DNA of 64,000 bases from Streptomyces sp. F001 (GTDB taxonomy: Bacteria > Actinomycetota > Actinomycetes > Streptomycetales > Streptomycetaceae). The position numbers and the translations under genes are program-made. The stretch is from assembly GCF_004187715.1 (NCBI RefSeq), contig NZ_QZWF01000002.1, positions 868,001 through 932,000 on the forward strand. The letters are read 5' to 3'. Every line of letters starts with the position of its first letter. Position 1 is the stretch's first letter. Shown piece by piece: positions 29,550 to 37,225 of the stretch. The notes beneath the pieces were generated by a model that saw only the letters and a program-made list of their open reading frames with translations, was not told where the DNA came from and ran no database searches.

Positions 29550-30125
29550 TTCGACAGCGCACCGTCTGCGCAATGAACGTCTGAGTGGTCGTACTCGCGC
29601 GCCAGACGCCGGTGCAGCATCAACCTGCCGTTGGTCTGCTCGACCACCCACCGCTTGGCTGCGGGACGAAGCCCTTGCCCTGGTCGTCCGGGGTGCGGCG
29701 GACGACCTCGACGGTGATGTCCAGCAGCGCGCCGTGGATGATGACCTCGTCCTTGAACCCCTGGTCCACCAGGGCCTTCTCCAGGCGCATCCCGCACCGC
29801 TCGGCCGCCTGGTCGAGCAGGGCCGTGCCAGCGGCGTGGTCATGGGCGGAGGCGACCAGCACGACGACGCCGATGATCATCCCCAGCACGTCGACGGCCA
29901 GTCCCCGCTTGCGACCCGGTGTCCGCTTGTTCGCGTCCAGTCCCGTCGTGGTCTTCGGGACACCCGCGGCCGCGCGCACGGACTGGGTGTCGATGACCAC
30001 CAGGGACGGGTCCTCTAATCGGCGGGCCTTCTCCCTCACCTGGCAGCGCAGGAGTTCCTGGATCCGCTGGTCGAGCCCGTCCTGGCGCCACAGTTTCACG
30101 TCGTCAAAAGACGCTGGGTAGTTGA
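29550..30125 (-). pseudogene. IS5-family DDE transposase remnant
   Basis: Minus-strand fragment: NYPASFDDVKLWRQDGLDQR, then VIDTQSVRAAAGVPKTT with the first DDE Asp (I-D-T-Q), GRKRGLAVDVLGMI, DQAAERCGMRLEKALVDQGF, and after a frame change near 29660 RWVVEQTNGRLMLHRRLARE with the final Glu. The N-terminal part is partly lost and frames are broken. It is out of use unless the frame change is a sequencing error. It abuts a piece of another transposase on the plus strand. Confidence 0.75.
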
Positions 30126-30132
30126 GCGAAGT

Positions 30133-30282
30133 CTCGGATGGCTCATGCTCCACAGGCGCCTCGCCCGCGACTACGAGACCCTCAGCACCAGCTCCGAAGC
30201 CATGATCCACATCGCCTCGATCGACAACCTCGCCAAGCGCATAACGGACGAGACCACATCAACCTGGCGAGGAACTTACTAG
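30133..30282 (+). pseudogene. 3' tail of another IS5-family transposase
   Basis: Plus-strand reading from about 30139 gives WLMLHRRLARDYETLSTSSE followed by AMIHIASIDNLAKRI and a TAG at 30280-30282. This is the typical C-terminal end of IS5-type transposases (motif HRRLARDYE then SEAMIHIA). It is joined head to head with the minus-strand fragment, so two IS copies have recombined or one inserted in the other. Confidence 0.7.
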
Positions 30283-30310
30283 GGCATACAGGGCAATACG
30301 CCTAGATCAA

Positions 30311-30685
30311 ATGCCCTCTCAGAAACAGGCACGGTTGCTGCGGTCCATGGCGAGGTGTGTCCAGGGCGCTCGGTTCGCCGAGATGTGCCGCACTTACGCT
30401 GACCACCTGGTTGTGATCCAAGACAAACTGGCTGAAGAGGGCAGAGCCGACGAAGCGGTCACGGTTCGGGCTCTGGCACTCGGCATGCCGATGGAGTGGG
30501 TGGTCCAACTCTGGCGGCTCGCGGATGTCATGAGTGAACTCCGCGCCCGCCAGAAGGCTTGGGGGGAAAGCCACCACCGCATCGCGCGTGCGTTGAAGTC
30601 TGCTCGCATCCCGCTGTGGGTCGTGAGCGCACTGGACGAAATCTCCCTCGACGACCTCCGCTCGATGACGCCCAGCCCTCTCTGA
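30311..30685 (+). CDS. Small hypothetical protein (124 aa)
   Basis: Open frame with good codon bias, MPSQKQARLLRSMARCVQGA at the start and a long helical, charged middle (DHLVVIQDKLAEEGRADEAV). No family recognised. The RBS is weak (nothing close to GGAGG before ATG 30311), so the start may differ. It stands alone between IS debris and the lipoprotein operon. It could be a surviving fragment of a larger gene. Confidence 0.45.
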   Translation: MPSQKQARLLRSMARCVQGARFAEMCRTYADHLVVIQDKLAEEGRADEAVTVRALALGMPMEWVVQLWRLADVMSELRARQKAWGESHHRIARALKSARIPLWVVSALDEISLDDLRSMTPSPL

Positions 30686-30810
30686 CCCCGCCGATCACCC
30701 GCCTGCACTACCTGTCACTTGGTTCCCCGTTCGTTAACGGCACCCCACCCTGCAGCGTCTACGTCACACACATGCTCACGACTTAAAGCCGCAGTTCAAC
30801 ACGTCAAACT

Positions 30811-30842
30811 CGACGAGTCCGTTCGGAAAACTCGACTCGTCG
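30811..30842. repeat. Inverted repeat
   Basis: CGACGAGTC (30811-30819) and GACTCGTCG (30834-30842), 14-base gap. It lies about 200 bases before the lipoprotein gene and 125 bases after the small hypothetical gene; it could be a terminator of the latter or an operator of the former. The rest of 30690-31040 has no gene I can support. Confidence 0.4.
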
Positions 30843-31043
30843 CGTCGGGCCGTGTGGCTGCGCGGGGCAGCCCCGAGCGAGCCTGACCTCCCGGTCGGCT
30901 CCCCGCGCCGAACAGCCGCGCCGCCCACTGCACGCGGCCCCTCGGCATGCCCGGAACACCCCGTACGCGCACGTCAAAGCCGCTGTCGACGCACATGATT
31001 TTGTGTCCCCGGTGTGACCGGACGCTGCGTAGAACTTGGACCC

Positions 31044-31607
31044 ATGTTCACCACGACATACAAGAAGTCGGCCGTCCGCACCTTCGTGGCAGCGGCCGCC
31101 CTGCTCACCGGAACCCTTCTGACCGGCTGCTCCGACGACCCCGCCGCGGCCTCCTCCGGCTCGGACGAAGCATCGCCGACCAGCCCCGCCGACCGTGCGC
31201 TGGCCTACTCCCAGTGCATGCGTGAGAACGGCGTCCCCAACTTCCCCGACCCGCAGGCCGACAGCGGCGGCATCCGGATCAGCCCACAGGACGGCCTCGA
31301 CCCCAACTCCCAGGAGTTCCAGGACGCTCAGCAGGCCTGCCAGGACCTCGCCCCGCAGGGCGGCCCGGGCGGTACCGGCGGCGGCGGGGCGATCGACTCG
31401 GCCAAGGCCGCCGAGTGGGCGCAGTGCATCCGCGACAACGGCGTGCCGAAGTTCCCGGACCCCGAGATCAACGGCTCCAGCCTGAACATCGACATCATGG
31501 GCGCCGGCGTCGACCCCGGTGACCCGAAGTTCCAGCAGGCCATGCAGACCTGCCAGAGCAAGTACCCGGGCGGCGCCGTTCAGTTCGGCGGAGGTGGCGG
31601 CCAGTGA
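31044..31607 (+). CDS. Secreted lipoprotein, first gene of an ABC export operon
   Basis: 187 residues. Start ATG 31044 (MFTTTYKKSAVRTFVAAAAL). A lipobox LLTGTLLTGC puts the lipidated Cys at about residue 27. Two repeats of the same unit follow: YSQCMRENGVPNFPDP and WAQCIRDNGVPKFPDP, each followed by a second Cys (QQACQDL, MQTCQSK), so two disulfide-bonded copies are likely. Lipoproteins with this repeated CMRxNGVPxFPDP motif are common in Streptomyces beside MacB-like transporters. It is outside the membrane and may sense or deliver substrate. The stop overlaps the adaptor start (GTGA). Confidence 0.85.
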   Translation: MFTTTYKKSAVRTFVAAAALLTGTLLTGCSDDPAAASSGSDEASPTSPADRALAYSQCMRENGVPNFPDPQADSGGIRISPQDGLDPNSQEFQDAQQACQDLAPQGGPGGTGGGGAIDSAKAAEWAQCIRDNGVPKFPDPEINGSSLNIDIMGAGVDPGDPKFQQAMQTCQSKYPGGAVQFGGGGGQ

Positions 31608-33004
31608 CGAGCCACGACGAGAGCGAGGCGCGACCACCCGGCGGTGACACCTCCGGAGCCCTGGAGCGCCTCGCCTCCCGCGAGATGGCGTCCCCGCAGG
31701 CCGGCGCAGTCGCCACCGCGAACGACGACGCACCCTCGCTCGCCACGCGGGAAGAGCAGGATCCCGCCACGGCCGACGGTGGCCGTGGCGGGCACGCCAC
31801 CGCCGAAGCGCCGGCCGCCGGTAGCCACCGTCGGCGTCGGCCGCTGCGCATGTCCCTGATCCTGCTCGCCGCGATCGCCGTGGCCGCGGCGGCCGGCGTG
31901 GCCGCCACCGGGGCCCTCGGCGGCGACAGCGGCGACTCGGGCAGCGCGGCGCCCACCGCACCGCCCGCCACCGCGAAGGTGCAGCGCACCACCCTGACCG
32001 ACACCCAGACCGTGGACGGCAACCTCGGGTACGGCAGCGCCACCACCGTGCAGGCCCCCGCCGCGCAGTCCGGCACCGGCTCCGCGACCGGCAGCGGGCA
32101 GCAGGCGCCGGACGGCGGCTCCGACACCGCGAGCATCGTCACCTGGCTGCCCGACGAGGGACGCGTCATCGAGCGCGGCGACGCCGTCTACCGCGTCAAC
32201 GAGCAGAAGGTGCCGCTGCTCTACGGCTCCTTCCCGCTGTATCGCACCCTGCAGACCGGCACCGAGGGCGCCGACGTGGCGATGCTGGAGAAGAATCTCC
32301 GCGCCCTCGGCTACGACGGCTTCACCATCGACGACGAGTACACCTCGGACACCGCCGACGCGGTGCGCGAGTGGCAGGACGACCTGGGCCGCGAGGAGAC
32401 CGGCACGGTGTCGCCCGCGGACGCCGTCATGGCCACCGGCGCCCGGCGCGTCGCCACGCAGGAGACCGTCCCCGGCGCCTCGCTGAGCGGCGCCGTGCTG
32501 TCCTGGACCGACACCGAACGGATCATCAGCGTCGACCTGGACGTCGCCTACGAGGACCTGGTCGAGGAGGGCACCGGGGCCACGGTGACGCTCCCCGACG
32601 ACAGCACGGTCCAGGCCGAAGTGACGGACATCGGCACCCCGACCTCCACCAGCGCCGACGACTCTGGCGCCGGTGACGGCGGCAGCAGCTCCGGCGGTTC
32701 CGGCGACTCGGGCGGCGAGGACCCGACCCTGCCCGTGGAACTGACCGTCAAGGACCCCAAGAGTCTGGGCCGTTACCAGGCCGCCGCCGTCAAGGTCACC
32801 CTCAAGGCCGACAGCCGCAAGGATGTGCTCGCCGTGCCCGTCGACGCGCTGATGGCCCGTCAGGGCGGCGGCTACGCCCTGGAGGTCGTCACTGAGACCG
32901 GCACCGAACTGCGCCCCGTCGAACTGGGCATGTTCGCGGACGGCATGGTCGAGGTGTCCGGCACCGGCATCGAGGAGGGCACGGTCGTGGGGGTACCCAA
33001 GTGA
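31604..33004 (+). CDS. Membrane-fusion-type adaptor with peptidoglycan-binding domain
   Basis: 466 residues, GTG start overlapping the lipoprotein stop. Cytosolic disordered N-terminus (about 75 residues), one membrane span (LRMSLILLAAIAVAAAAGVA), then a HlyD-like beta region, a PG_binding_1 domain (ADVAMLEKNLRALGYDGF), a Gly/Ser-rich loop (about 32665-32720) and a C-terminal beta domain (VLAVPVDALMARQGGGYALE). It links the ABC transporter in the membrane to the wall. The stop overlaps the ATPase start by four bases, so it is translationally coupled. Confidence 0.88.
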   Translation: MTSHDESEARPPGGDTSGALERLASREMASPQAGAVATANDDAPSLATREEQDPATADGGRGGHATAEAPAAGSHRRRRPLRMSLILLAAIAVAAAAGVAATGALGGDSGDSGSAAPTAPPATAKVQRTTLTDTQTVDGNLGYGSATTVQAPAAQSGTGSATGSGQQAPDGGSDTASIVTWLPDEGRVIERGDAVYRVNEQKVPLLYGSFPLYRTLQTGTEGADVAMLEKNLRALGYDGFTIDDEYTSDTADAVREWQDDLGREETGTVSPADAVMATGARRVATQETVPGASLSGAVLSWTDTERIISVDLDVAYEDLVEEGTGATVTLPDDSTVQAEVTDIGTPTSTSADDSGAGDGGSSSGGSGDSGGEDPTLPVELTVKDPKSLGRYQAAAVKVTLKADSRKDVLAVPVDALMARQGGGYALEVVTETGTELRPVELGMFADGMVEVSGTGIEEGTVVGVPK

Positions 33005-33738
33005 CCGTACCCAACCCCGTCGGCCGCCCCCTGGTCGAACTGGCCGGGGTGTCCAAGGCGTACGGCGACGTCGTCGCCCTGCACGACGCGGACCTCGTCG
33101 TCCGGCGCGGTGAACTCCTCGCGATCGTCGGCCCGTCCGGCTCGGGGAAGTCCACCATGCTCAACATCATGGGCACCCTGGACCGGCCGACGGCCGGCCT
33201 GGTGCGCATCGACGGGCACGACGTGTCCCGCCTCAGCGACCGCGAGCTGTCCGCACTGCGTGCCGGCACCATCGGGTTCGTATTCCAGCAGTTCCATCTC
33301 GCCCCCGGGGTGCCGGCGCTGGACAGCGTGGCCGACGGGCTCCTCTACAGCGGACGCCCGCGCGGTGAGCGGCGGCGCCTGGCCGAGCGGGCGCTGCGCC
33401 GGGTCGGCCTCGGCCACCGTCTCCGGCACGAACCGCACCAGCTCTCCGGAGGCGAGAAGCAGCGCGTGGCGATCGCGCGCGCGGTACTCGGCGACCCACC
33501 GCTGCTGCTGGCCGACGAGCCGACCGGCGCCCTGGACTCACGCTCCGGGACGGTGGTGCTCGAACTGCTCCACGAACTGCACGAGTCCGGTACGGCGGTG
33601 GTGGTCATCACCCACGACCGGGACATCGCCGCCTCCCTGCCCCGGGAGGTGCAGGTCAAGGACGGCCGCATCGAGCACGACTCCGCCGCCCGCGAGGCGA
33701 CGTCCATGCCCCTCGTTCCCCAGGAGGCCGTGGGATGA
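33001..33738 (+). CDS. ABC transporter ATP-binding protein (MacB/LolD type)
   Basis: 245 residues with every ABC motif: Walker A GPSGSGKST (33130-33156), Q-loop FVFQQFHLAPG, signature LSGGEKQRVAIARA, Walker B LLLADEPTGALDS and the H-loop VVVITHD. It drives the FtsX-fold permease encoded next, with which it overlaps by four bases. In this family ATP hydrolysis powers mechanical movement of periplasmic or external domains rather than a classical channel. Confidence 0.93.
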   Translation: MTVPNPVGRPLVELAGVSKAYGDVVALHDADLVVRRGELLAIVGPSGSGKSTMLNIMGTLDRPTAGLVRIDGHDVSRLSDRELSALRAGTIGFVFQQFHLAPGVPALDSVADGLLYSGRPRGERRRLAERALRRVGLGHRLRHEPHQLSGGEKQRVAIARAVLGDPPLLLADEPTGALDSRSGTVVLELLHELHESGTAVVVITHDRDIAASLPREVQVKDGRIEHDSAAREATSMPLVPQEAVG

Positions 33739-34985
33739 GTGCGATGAGCGCCACCAAGCCGCCGACCGCACCGGAGGGCACCCCACCGCCCAAGCGGCCC
33801 AAACCCGCACGCATGCCCCCGGCCGATGTGCTGAGAGTGGGTGGTTCAGGGCTGCGCTCGCGTCCGATGAGGGTGTTCCTCTCGGCGCTGGGCATCGCCA
33901 TCGGTATCGCCGCCATGGTCGGTGTGGTGGGCATCTCCACCTCCTCCACCGAGGACCTGAACCGCCGGCTCTCGGCCCTGGGCACCAACCTGCTGACGAT
34001 CACACCCGGCACGTCCTTCAGCGGCGAGGGGGCCCATCTGCCCGCCGAGTCGGTCGGGATGATCGGCAACATCGCGGAGGTCGAGTCGGTGTCGGCGATC
34101 GGCCGCACGGACGCCAAGGTCTACCGCAATGACCATGTGCCCGAGCAGGAGACCGGCGGCCTCACCGTCGACGCCGCCCGCACGGACCTGCCGAAGTCCG
34201 TCGGCACCGAGGTCGTGGCGGGCAGCTGGCTGAACGCGGCCCACAGCCGCTACCCGGCGGTCGTCCTCGGCGCCAAGGCGGCCGAACAGCTCGGCGTCGA
34301 CCGAGTGGGCGCCGATGTGAAGGTGTGGCTCGGCGGACGCTGGTTCACCGTCGTCGGCCTGCTCGCCCCCAACGAACTCGTGCCCACCCTGGACTCGGCG
34401 GCACTGGTGGGCTGGCCGGTCGCGGAACGGCTGCTGGATTTCGACGGCTACCCCACCAGCATCTATACCCGCGCCGAGGAGTCGTCCGTCAGCGACGTCC
34501 AGTCGATCCTGGGCGCCACCGCCAACCCGGAGATGCCCAGCGAGGTCGAGGTCTCCCGGCCGTCCGACGCGCTGGCCGCCAAGCAGGCCACGGACGACGC
34601 CCTCAGCGGCCTGCTGCTCGGACTAGGCGGTGTCGCCCTGCTCGTGGGAGGGGTCGGCGTGGCCAACACCATGGTCATCTCCGTGCTGGAGCGCCGCTCC
34701 GAGATCGGCCTGCGCCGCTCCCTGGGCGCCACTCGCGGCCAGATCCGCACGCAGTTCCTGGCCGAGGCGCTGCTGCTGTCCGCGCTCGGCGGCCTCGGCG
34801 GCGTGGTCCTGGGCATCGGCGTCACGACAGGGTACGCCTCCTACCAGGGCTGGCCGACCGTCGTCCCGGCCTGGGCGATGGCCGGCGGCGTCGGCGCCAC
34901 CTTGGTGATCGGCGGCCTGGCCGGCTTCTATCCGGCTGTACGGGCGGCCCGTCTCCCACCGACCGAGGCACTGGCCACCACCTGA
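33735..34985 (+). CDS. ABC transporter permease (MacB/FtsX type)
   Basis: 416 residues. N-terminal membrane segment (MRVFLSALGIAIGIAAMVGV), a large external domain (about residues 70-280, the MacB_PCD fold with LGTNLLTITPG and VVAGSWLNAAHSRYPAV), then three C-terminal membrane segments (GLGGVALLVGGVGVANTMVI, ALLLSALGGLGGVVLGIGVT, VGATLVIGGLAGFYPAVRAA). ERRSEIGLRRSLGATRGQI is the conserved cytosolic loop that meets the ATPase. It closes the operon; a strong terminator follows. The substrate is unknown; drug, lipid or peptide are possible. Confidence 0.92.
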   Translation: MSAMSATKPPTAPEGTPPPKRPKPARMPPADVLRVGGSGLRSRPMRVFLSALGIAIGIAAMVGVVGISTSSTEDLNRRLSALGTNLLTITPGTSFSGEGAHLPAESVGMIGNIAEVESVSAIGRTDAKVYRNDHVPEQETGGLTVDAARTDLPKSVGTEVVAGSWLNAAHSRYPAVVLGAKAAEQLGVDRVGADVKVWLGGRWFTVVGLLAPNELVPTLDSAALVGWPVAERLLDFDGYPTSIYTRAEESSVSDVQSILGATANPEMPSEVEVSRPSDALAAKQATDDALSGLLLGLGGVALLVGGVGVANTMVISVLERRSEIGLRRSLGATRGQIRTQFLAEALLLSALGGLGGVVLGIGVTTGYASYQGWPTVVPAWAMAGGVGATLVIGGLAGFYPAVRAARLPPTEALATT

Positions 34986-34990
34986 ATCCG

Positions 34991-35033
34991 CGGTGCCCCC
35001 ACGGCGGCCTTCCCCCGTCCCGTGGGGGCACCG
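34991..35033 (+). terminator. Terminator of the ABC operon
   Basis: Perfect 14-base stem (CGGTGCCCCCACGG / CCGTGGGGGCACCG) with a 15-base loop, starting six bases after the permease stop. Confidence 0.8.
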
Positions 35034-35457
35034 CCTCTCGGCCGCACGTCAGCCGGGCGTTGCGCGGCCGGGCCGCGGGTGGACGGGCCTGCTTCCCTGC
35101 CTCGCAGCTTCTTCCGGACTGCTCATCAAGCAGCTGCCTGACGGCGGCTTTTCCGAGATCGTCGACGCGGCCGCGCGGCTGTCCGACACCACCGCGCCGC
35201 GTCGTCGAGCTGCGCCACTTGACGGCCGGCGAGGTGATGCCGAGGGCGCCCAGGCTCCAGGCCGTCCATGCCGCCCAGATCGGCTCGTCCGGGTCGTTGA
35301 AGGCGCGCATCGCCTGGTCGAAGCAGTCCCGGGCGCGCTGCGCTTCCGGACGATCCCGCGATCCACACCGAACCCAGGGGCCTTTACCCGGTTCAAGGAA
35401 GACTCAAGGCTCTGTCGCCCGTCACCAACGTCTCGGGACAGGTGGCTGGGACCGGGG
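35034..35457. other. No intact gene; short coding-like relic
   Basis: The only coding-like stretch is on the minus strand at about 35215-35340 (ARDCFDQAMRAFNDPDEPIW then AAWTAWSLGALGIT). It breaks off at both ends and I do not recognise the family. The rest looks non-coding. Confidence 0.4.
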
Positions 35458-36117
35458 TCAGTCGGCCGGCCCCACCGTGCCGCCGGCGGACCTGCGCTGG
35501 GCGATGTGCGCCGCGAAGGCCGCCCTGTCGTTGCTGCGTGGGAAGGGCTCGTCGGGGACCGGTACCCCGAGGAACTCGCACAGCGGCTCCCAGCCCTGGG
35601 CGACCTCGAAGACGAGCAGCCGGGCGGGGTCGAGTTCCTCCTTGACCGCGGTGTTGTGCCGTTCGAAGACCTGCAGGGCGTGCTGCTTGTCGGCGAATCG
35701 GCCGTCGAAGACGCCGTTCCAGACGACGTCGAGCGACATCTGGCGCACCTGGGCGAACAGCGGGTCGGCGTCGTCGGGCAGCGGGGCCACAGCGGCGGCG
35801 TAGATGCTGTTCTCGGCGCTGGCGTACCAGGCGTCCGGTGCGCGTTCGGTGAGGATCACCTTCGCCTCCGGGACGGCCGCGGTGATCTGCCGCCAGAAGG
35901 CGGCGCCTGGCCAGTCGGCACTCGAGCGGTAGCCCGTGTAGACCTGCGCCCAGTCGACGGGCTCGCCGCGGGCGGCGGCCTGCCACAGCGCAATGGAGTC
36001 CGGGTCCTCGAACAGGCCCAGCATGTGGTGGCAGGGGCCGAAGCCGAGCATTTCCAGAGCGGTTTTGAGCGACAGAGTTCCGGTGCGACCGAAGCCGGCG
36101 CCGAAGATTTCCAGCAT
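35458..36117 (-). CDS. PAPS-dependent sulfotransferase family protein (Cpz8-like role)
   Basis: 219 residues. The N-terminal FGAGFGRTGTLSLKTALEML is the 5'-phosphosulfate loop of the sulfotransferase family (the G-R-T-G-T-x-S-L-K form). KVILTERAPDAWYASAENS corresponds to the 3'-phosphate loop. No signal peptide, so it acts in the cytosol on PAPS. It is the third gene of a minus-strand set with a type III PKS 54 bases upstream and an arylsulfotransferase before that. In caprazamycin biosynthesis the enzyme with this role (Cpz8) sulfates the PKS-made pyrone. That the same holds here is inferred from gene content. Confidence 0.82.
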   Translation of the reverse strand: MLEIFGAGFGRTGTLSLKTALEMLGFGPCHHMLGLFEDPDSIALWQAAARGEPVDWAQVYTGYRSSADWPGAAFWRQITAAVPEAKVILTERAPDAWYASAENSIYAAAVAPLPDDADPLFAQVRQMSLDVVWNGVFDGRFADKQHALQVFERHNTAVKEELDPARLLVFEVAQGWEPLCEFLGVPVPDEPFPRSNDRAAFAAHIAQRRSAGGTVGPAD

Positions 36118-36171
36118 GGGGCCCTCTCCATGTCGTAGGGATGTGCCATGTCGTAGGGGTGGTCCGGAGGG

Positions 36172-37212
36172 CTACGCGCCGCGCAGCAGCACCGCCCAGA
36201 TCGTGGCCCCGGGGCCGAAGGCCAGGACGACACCGTGCTCCGCGGGGCCCAGGGGCCGGGTCGACTGGAGCCGGCGGAGTACCCCGAGCACGGCCGGGGC
36301 CGCGGTGTTGCCGTACTCGCGCATCACGGCGCGCGCCACGGTCATGGAGTCCTCGGGCAGACCGATCGCTTCCTCGACCCGGTCGAGGATGCGCCTGCCG
36401 CCGGGGTGCACCGCCCACCAGGTCACGTCGCCCCAGGCGAGGCCGTTCCTCGCCAGCAGCGCCTTCGCCGGGAGGCCGACGGCGCCGGCCACGACGTCCG
36501 GCATGGTCGGGGCCAGCCGGATCCACAGTCCCTGGTTGCCGATGTGCACCTGCAGGTCCTCGGCGTGCGCCGGGACGGTCAGCTGCTCGGCGTCGATCAC
36601 CCGCGCCCCTGGCGCGCCCGGCTCGTCGGGCCGCAGCACGGCCGCGGCCGCGCCGTCGCCGAAGAGTGTCAGCACCACGGCCGCCTCCTTGTCGTACGGC
36701 GGTGGCTGCAGGTGCGGCGAGAACAAGTCCACGGCCAGCAGTACGGCGGGGCGGCGCCGGGCCGCGACCCAGTGCGCGCAGGCGGTCAGGGCCGGCAGGG
36801 CCGCGTAGCAGCCCATCGGGCCGAGGGAGAGGATCTCGACGTTCTCGCGCATGCCGAGCGCCGGCGCGAGGGCGTCGAGCCCTGGGGCGGAGTGGGTCGT
36901 GGTGGTGACGGTGGCCAGGAGTCCGACGTCCTGCGGGCGCAGTTCGGCCTGGTCGAGCACCTCCAGCACCGCTTCTCGGCCCAGCCGCGTGGCCTCGGCG
37001 AGGCTGCGGTCCATACGCTGCCGGGTGGGCCACCGCCGCGGGTCCTCGACCAGCACGTTGACCGCCATGCCCTTGGTGGTGATGGCGGAGTTGCCCACCA
37101 CCTTCGCGACGGCGTCGCCACCGGCGTCGGCGGCGACGTGATTCGCCAGCTCCGTCATCTTCATCAGCGGCGGGGTCCTGAAGACGAGGTCTGTGATCCG
37201 CGCGTACGCCAT
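36172..37212 (-). CDS. Type III polyketide synthase (Cpz6-like role)
   Basis: 346 residues, start ATG 37210-37212 (MAYARITDLVFRTPPLMKMT). The chalcone-synthase fold triad is visible: Cys in SLGPMGCYAALPAL, His in WWAVHPGGRRILD and Asn in EYGNTAAPAVLGV. LFGDGAAAAVL and GFGPG-like FGPGATIWAVLL also fit. Such enzymes condense malonyl-CoA on a starter without an ACP, giving pyrones or phenols. Flanked by a sulfotransferase and an arylsulfotransferase, it most resembles the caprazamycin set, where the PKS product (presulficidin) carries sulfate between the two enzymes. DpgA (dihydroxyphenylglycine supply) is the alternative in a glycopeptide setting, but no dpgB, C or D genes are beside it. Confidence 0.85.
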   Translation of the reverse strand: MAYARITDLVFRTPPLMKMTELANHVAADAGGDAVAKVVGNSAITTKGMAVNVLVEDPRRWPTRQRMDRSLAEATRLGREAVLEVLDQAELRPQDVGLLATVTTTTHSAPGLDALAPALGMRENVEILSLGPMGCYAALPALTACAHWVAARRRPAVLLAVDLFSPHLQPPPYDKEAAVVLTLFGDGAAAAVLRPDEPGAPGARVIDAEQLTVPAHAEDLQVHIGNQGLWIRLAPTMPDVVAGAVGLPAKALLARNGLAWGDVTWWAVHPGGRRILDRVEEAIGLPEDSMTVARAVMREYGNTAAPAVLGVLRRLQSTRPLGPAEHGVVLAFGPGATIWAVLLRGA

Positions 37213-37225
37213 GGTTGCCACCCGC

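Noticed and set aside
36172..37212. Calling the type III PKS DpgA
   Set aside because: No dpgB, dpgC or dpgD genes beside it, while both flanking genes are sulfotransferases, which fits the caprazamycin-like set better.
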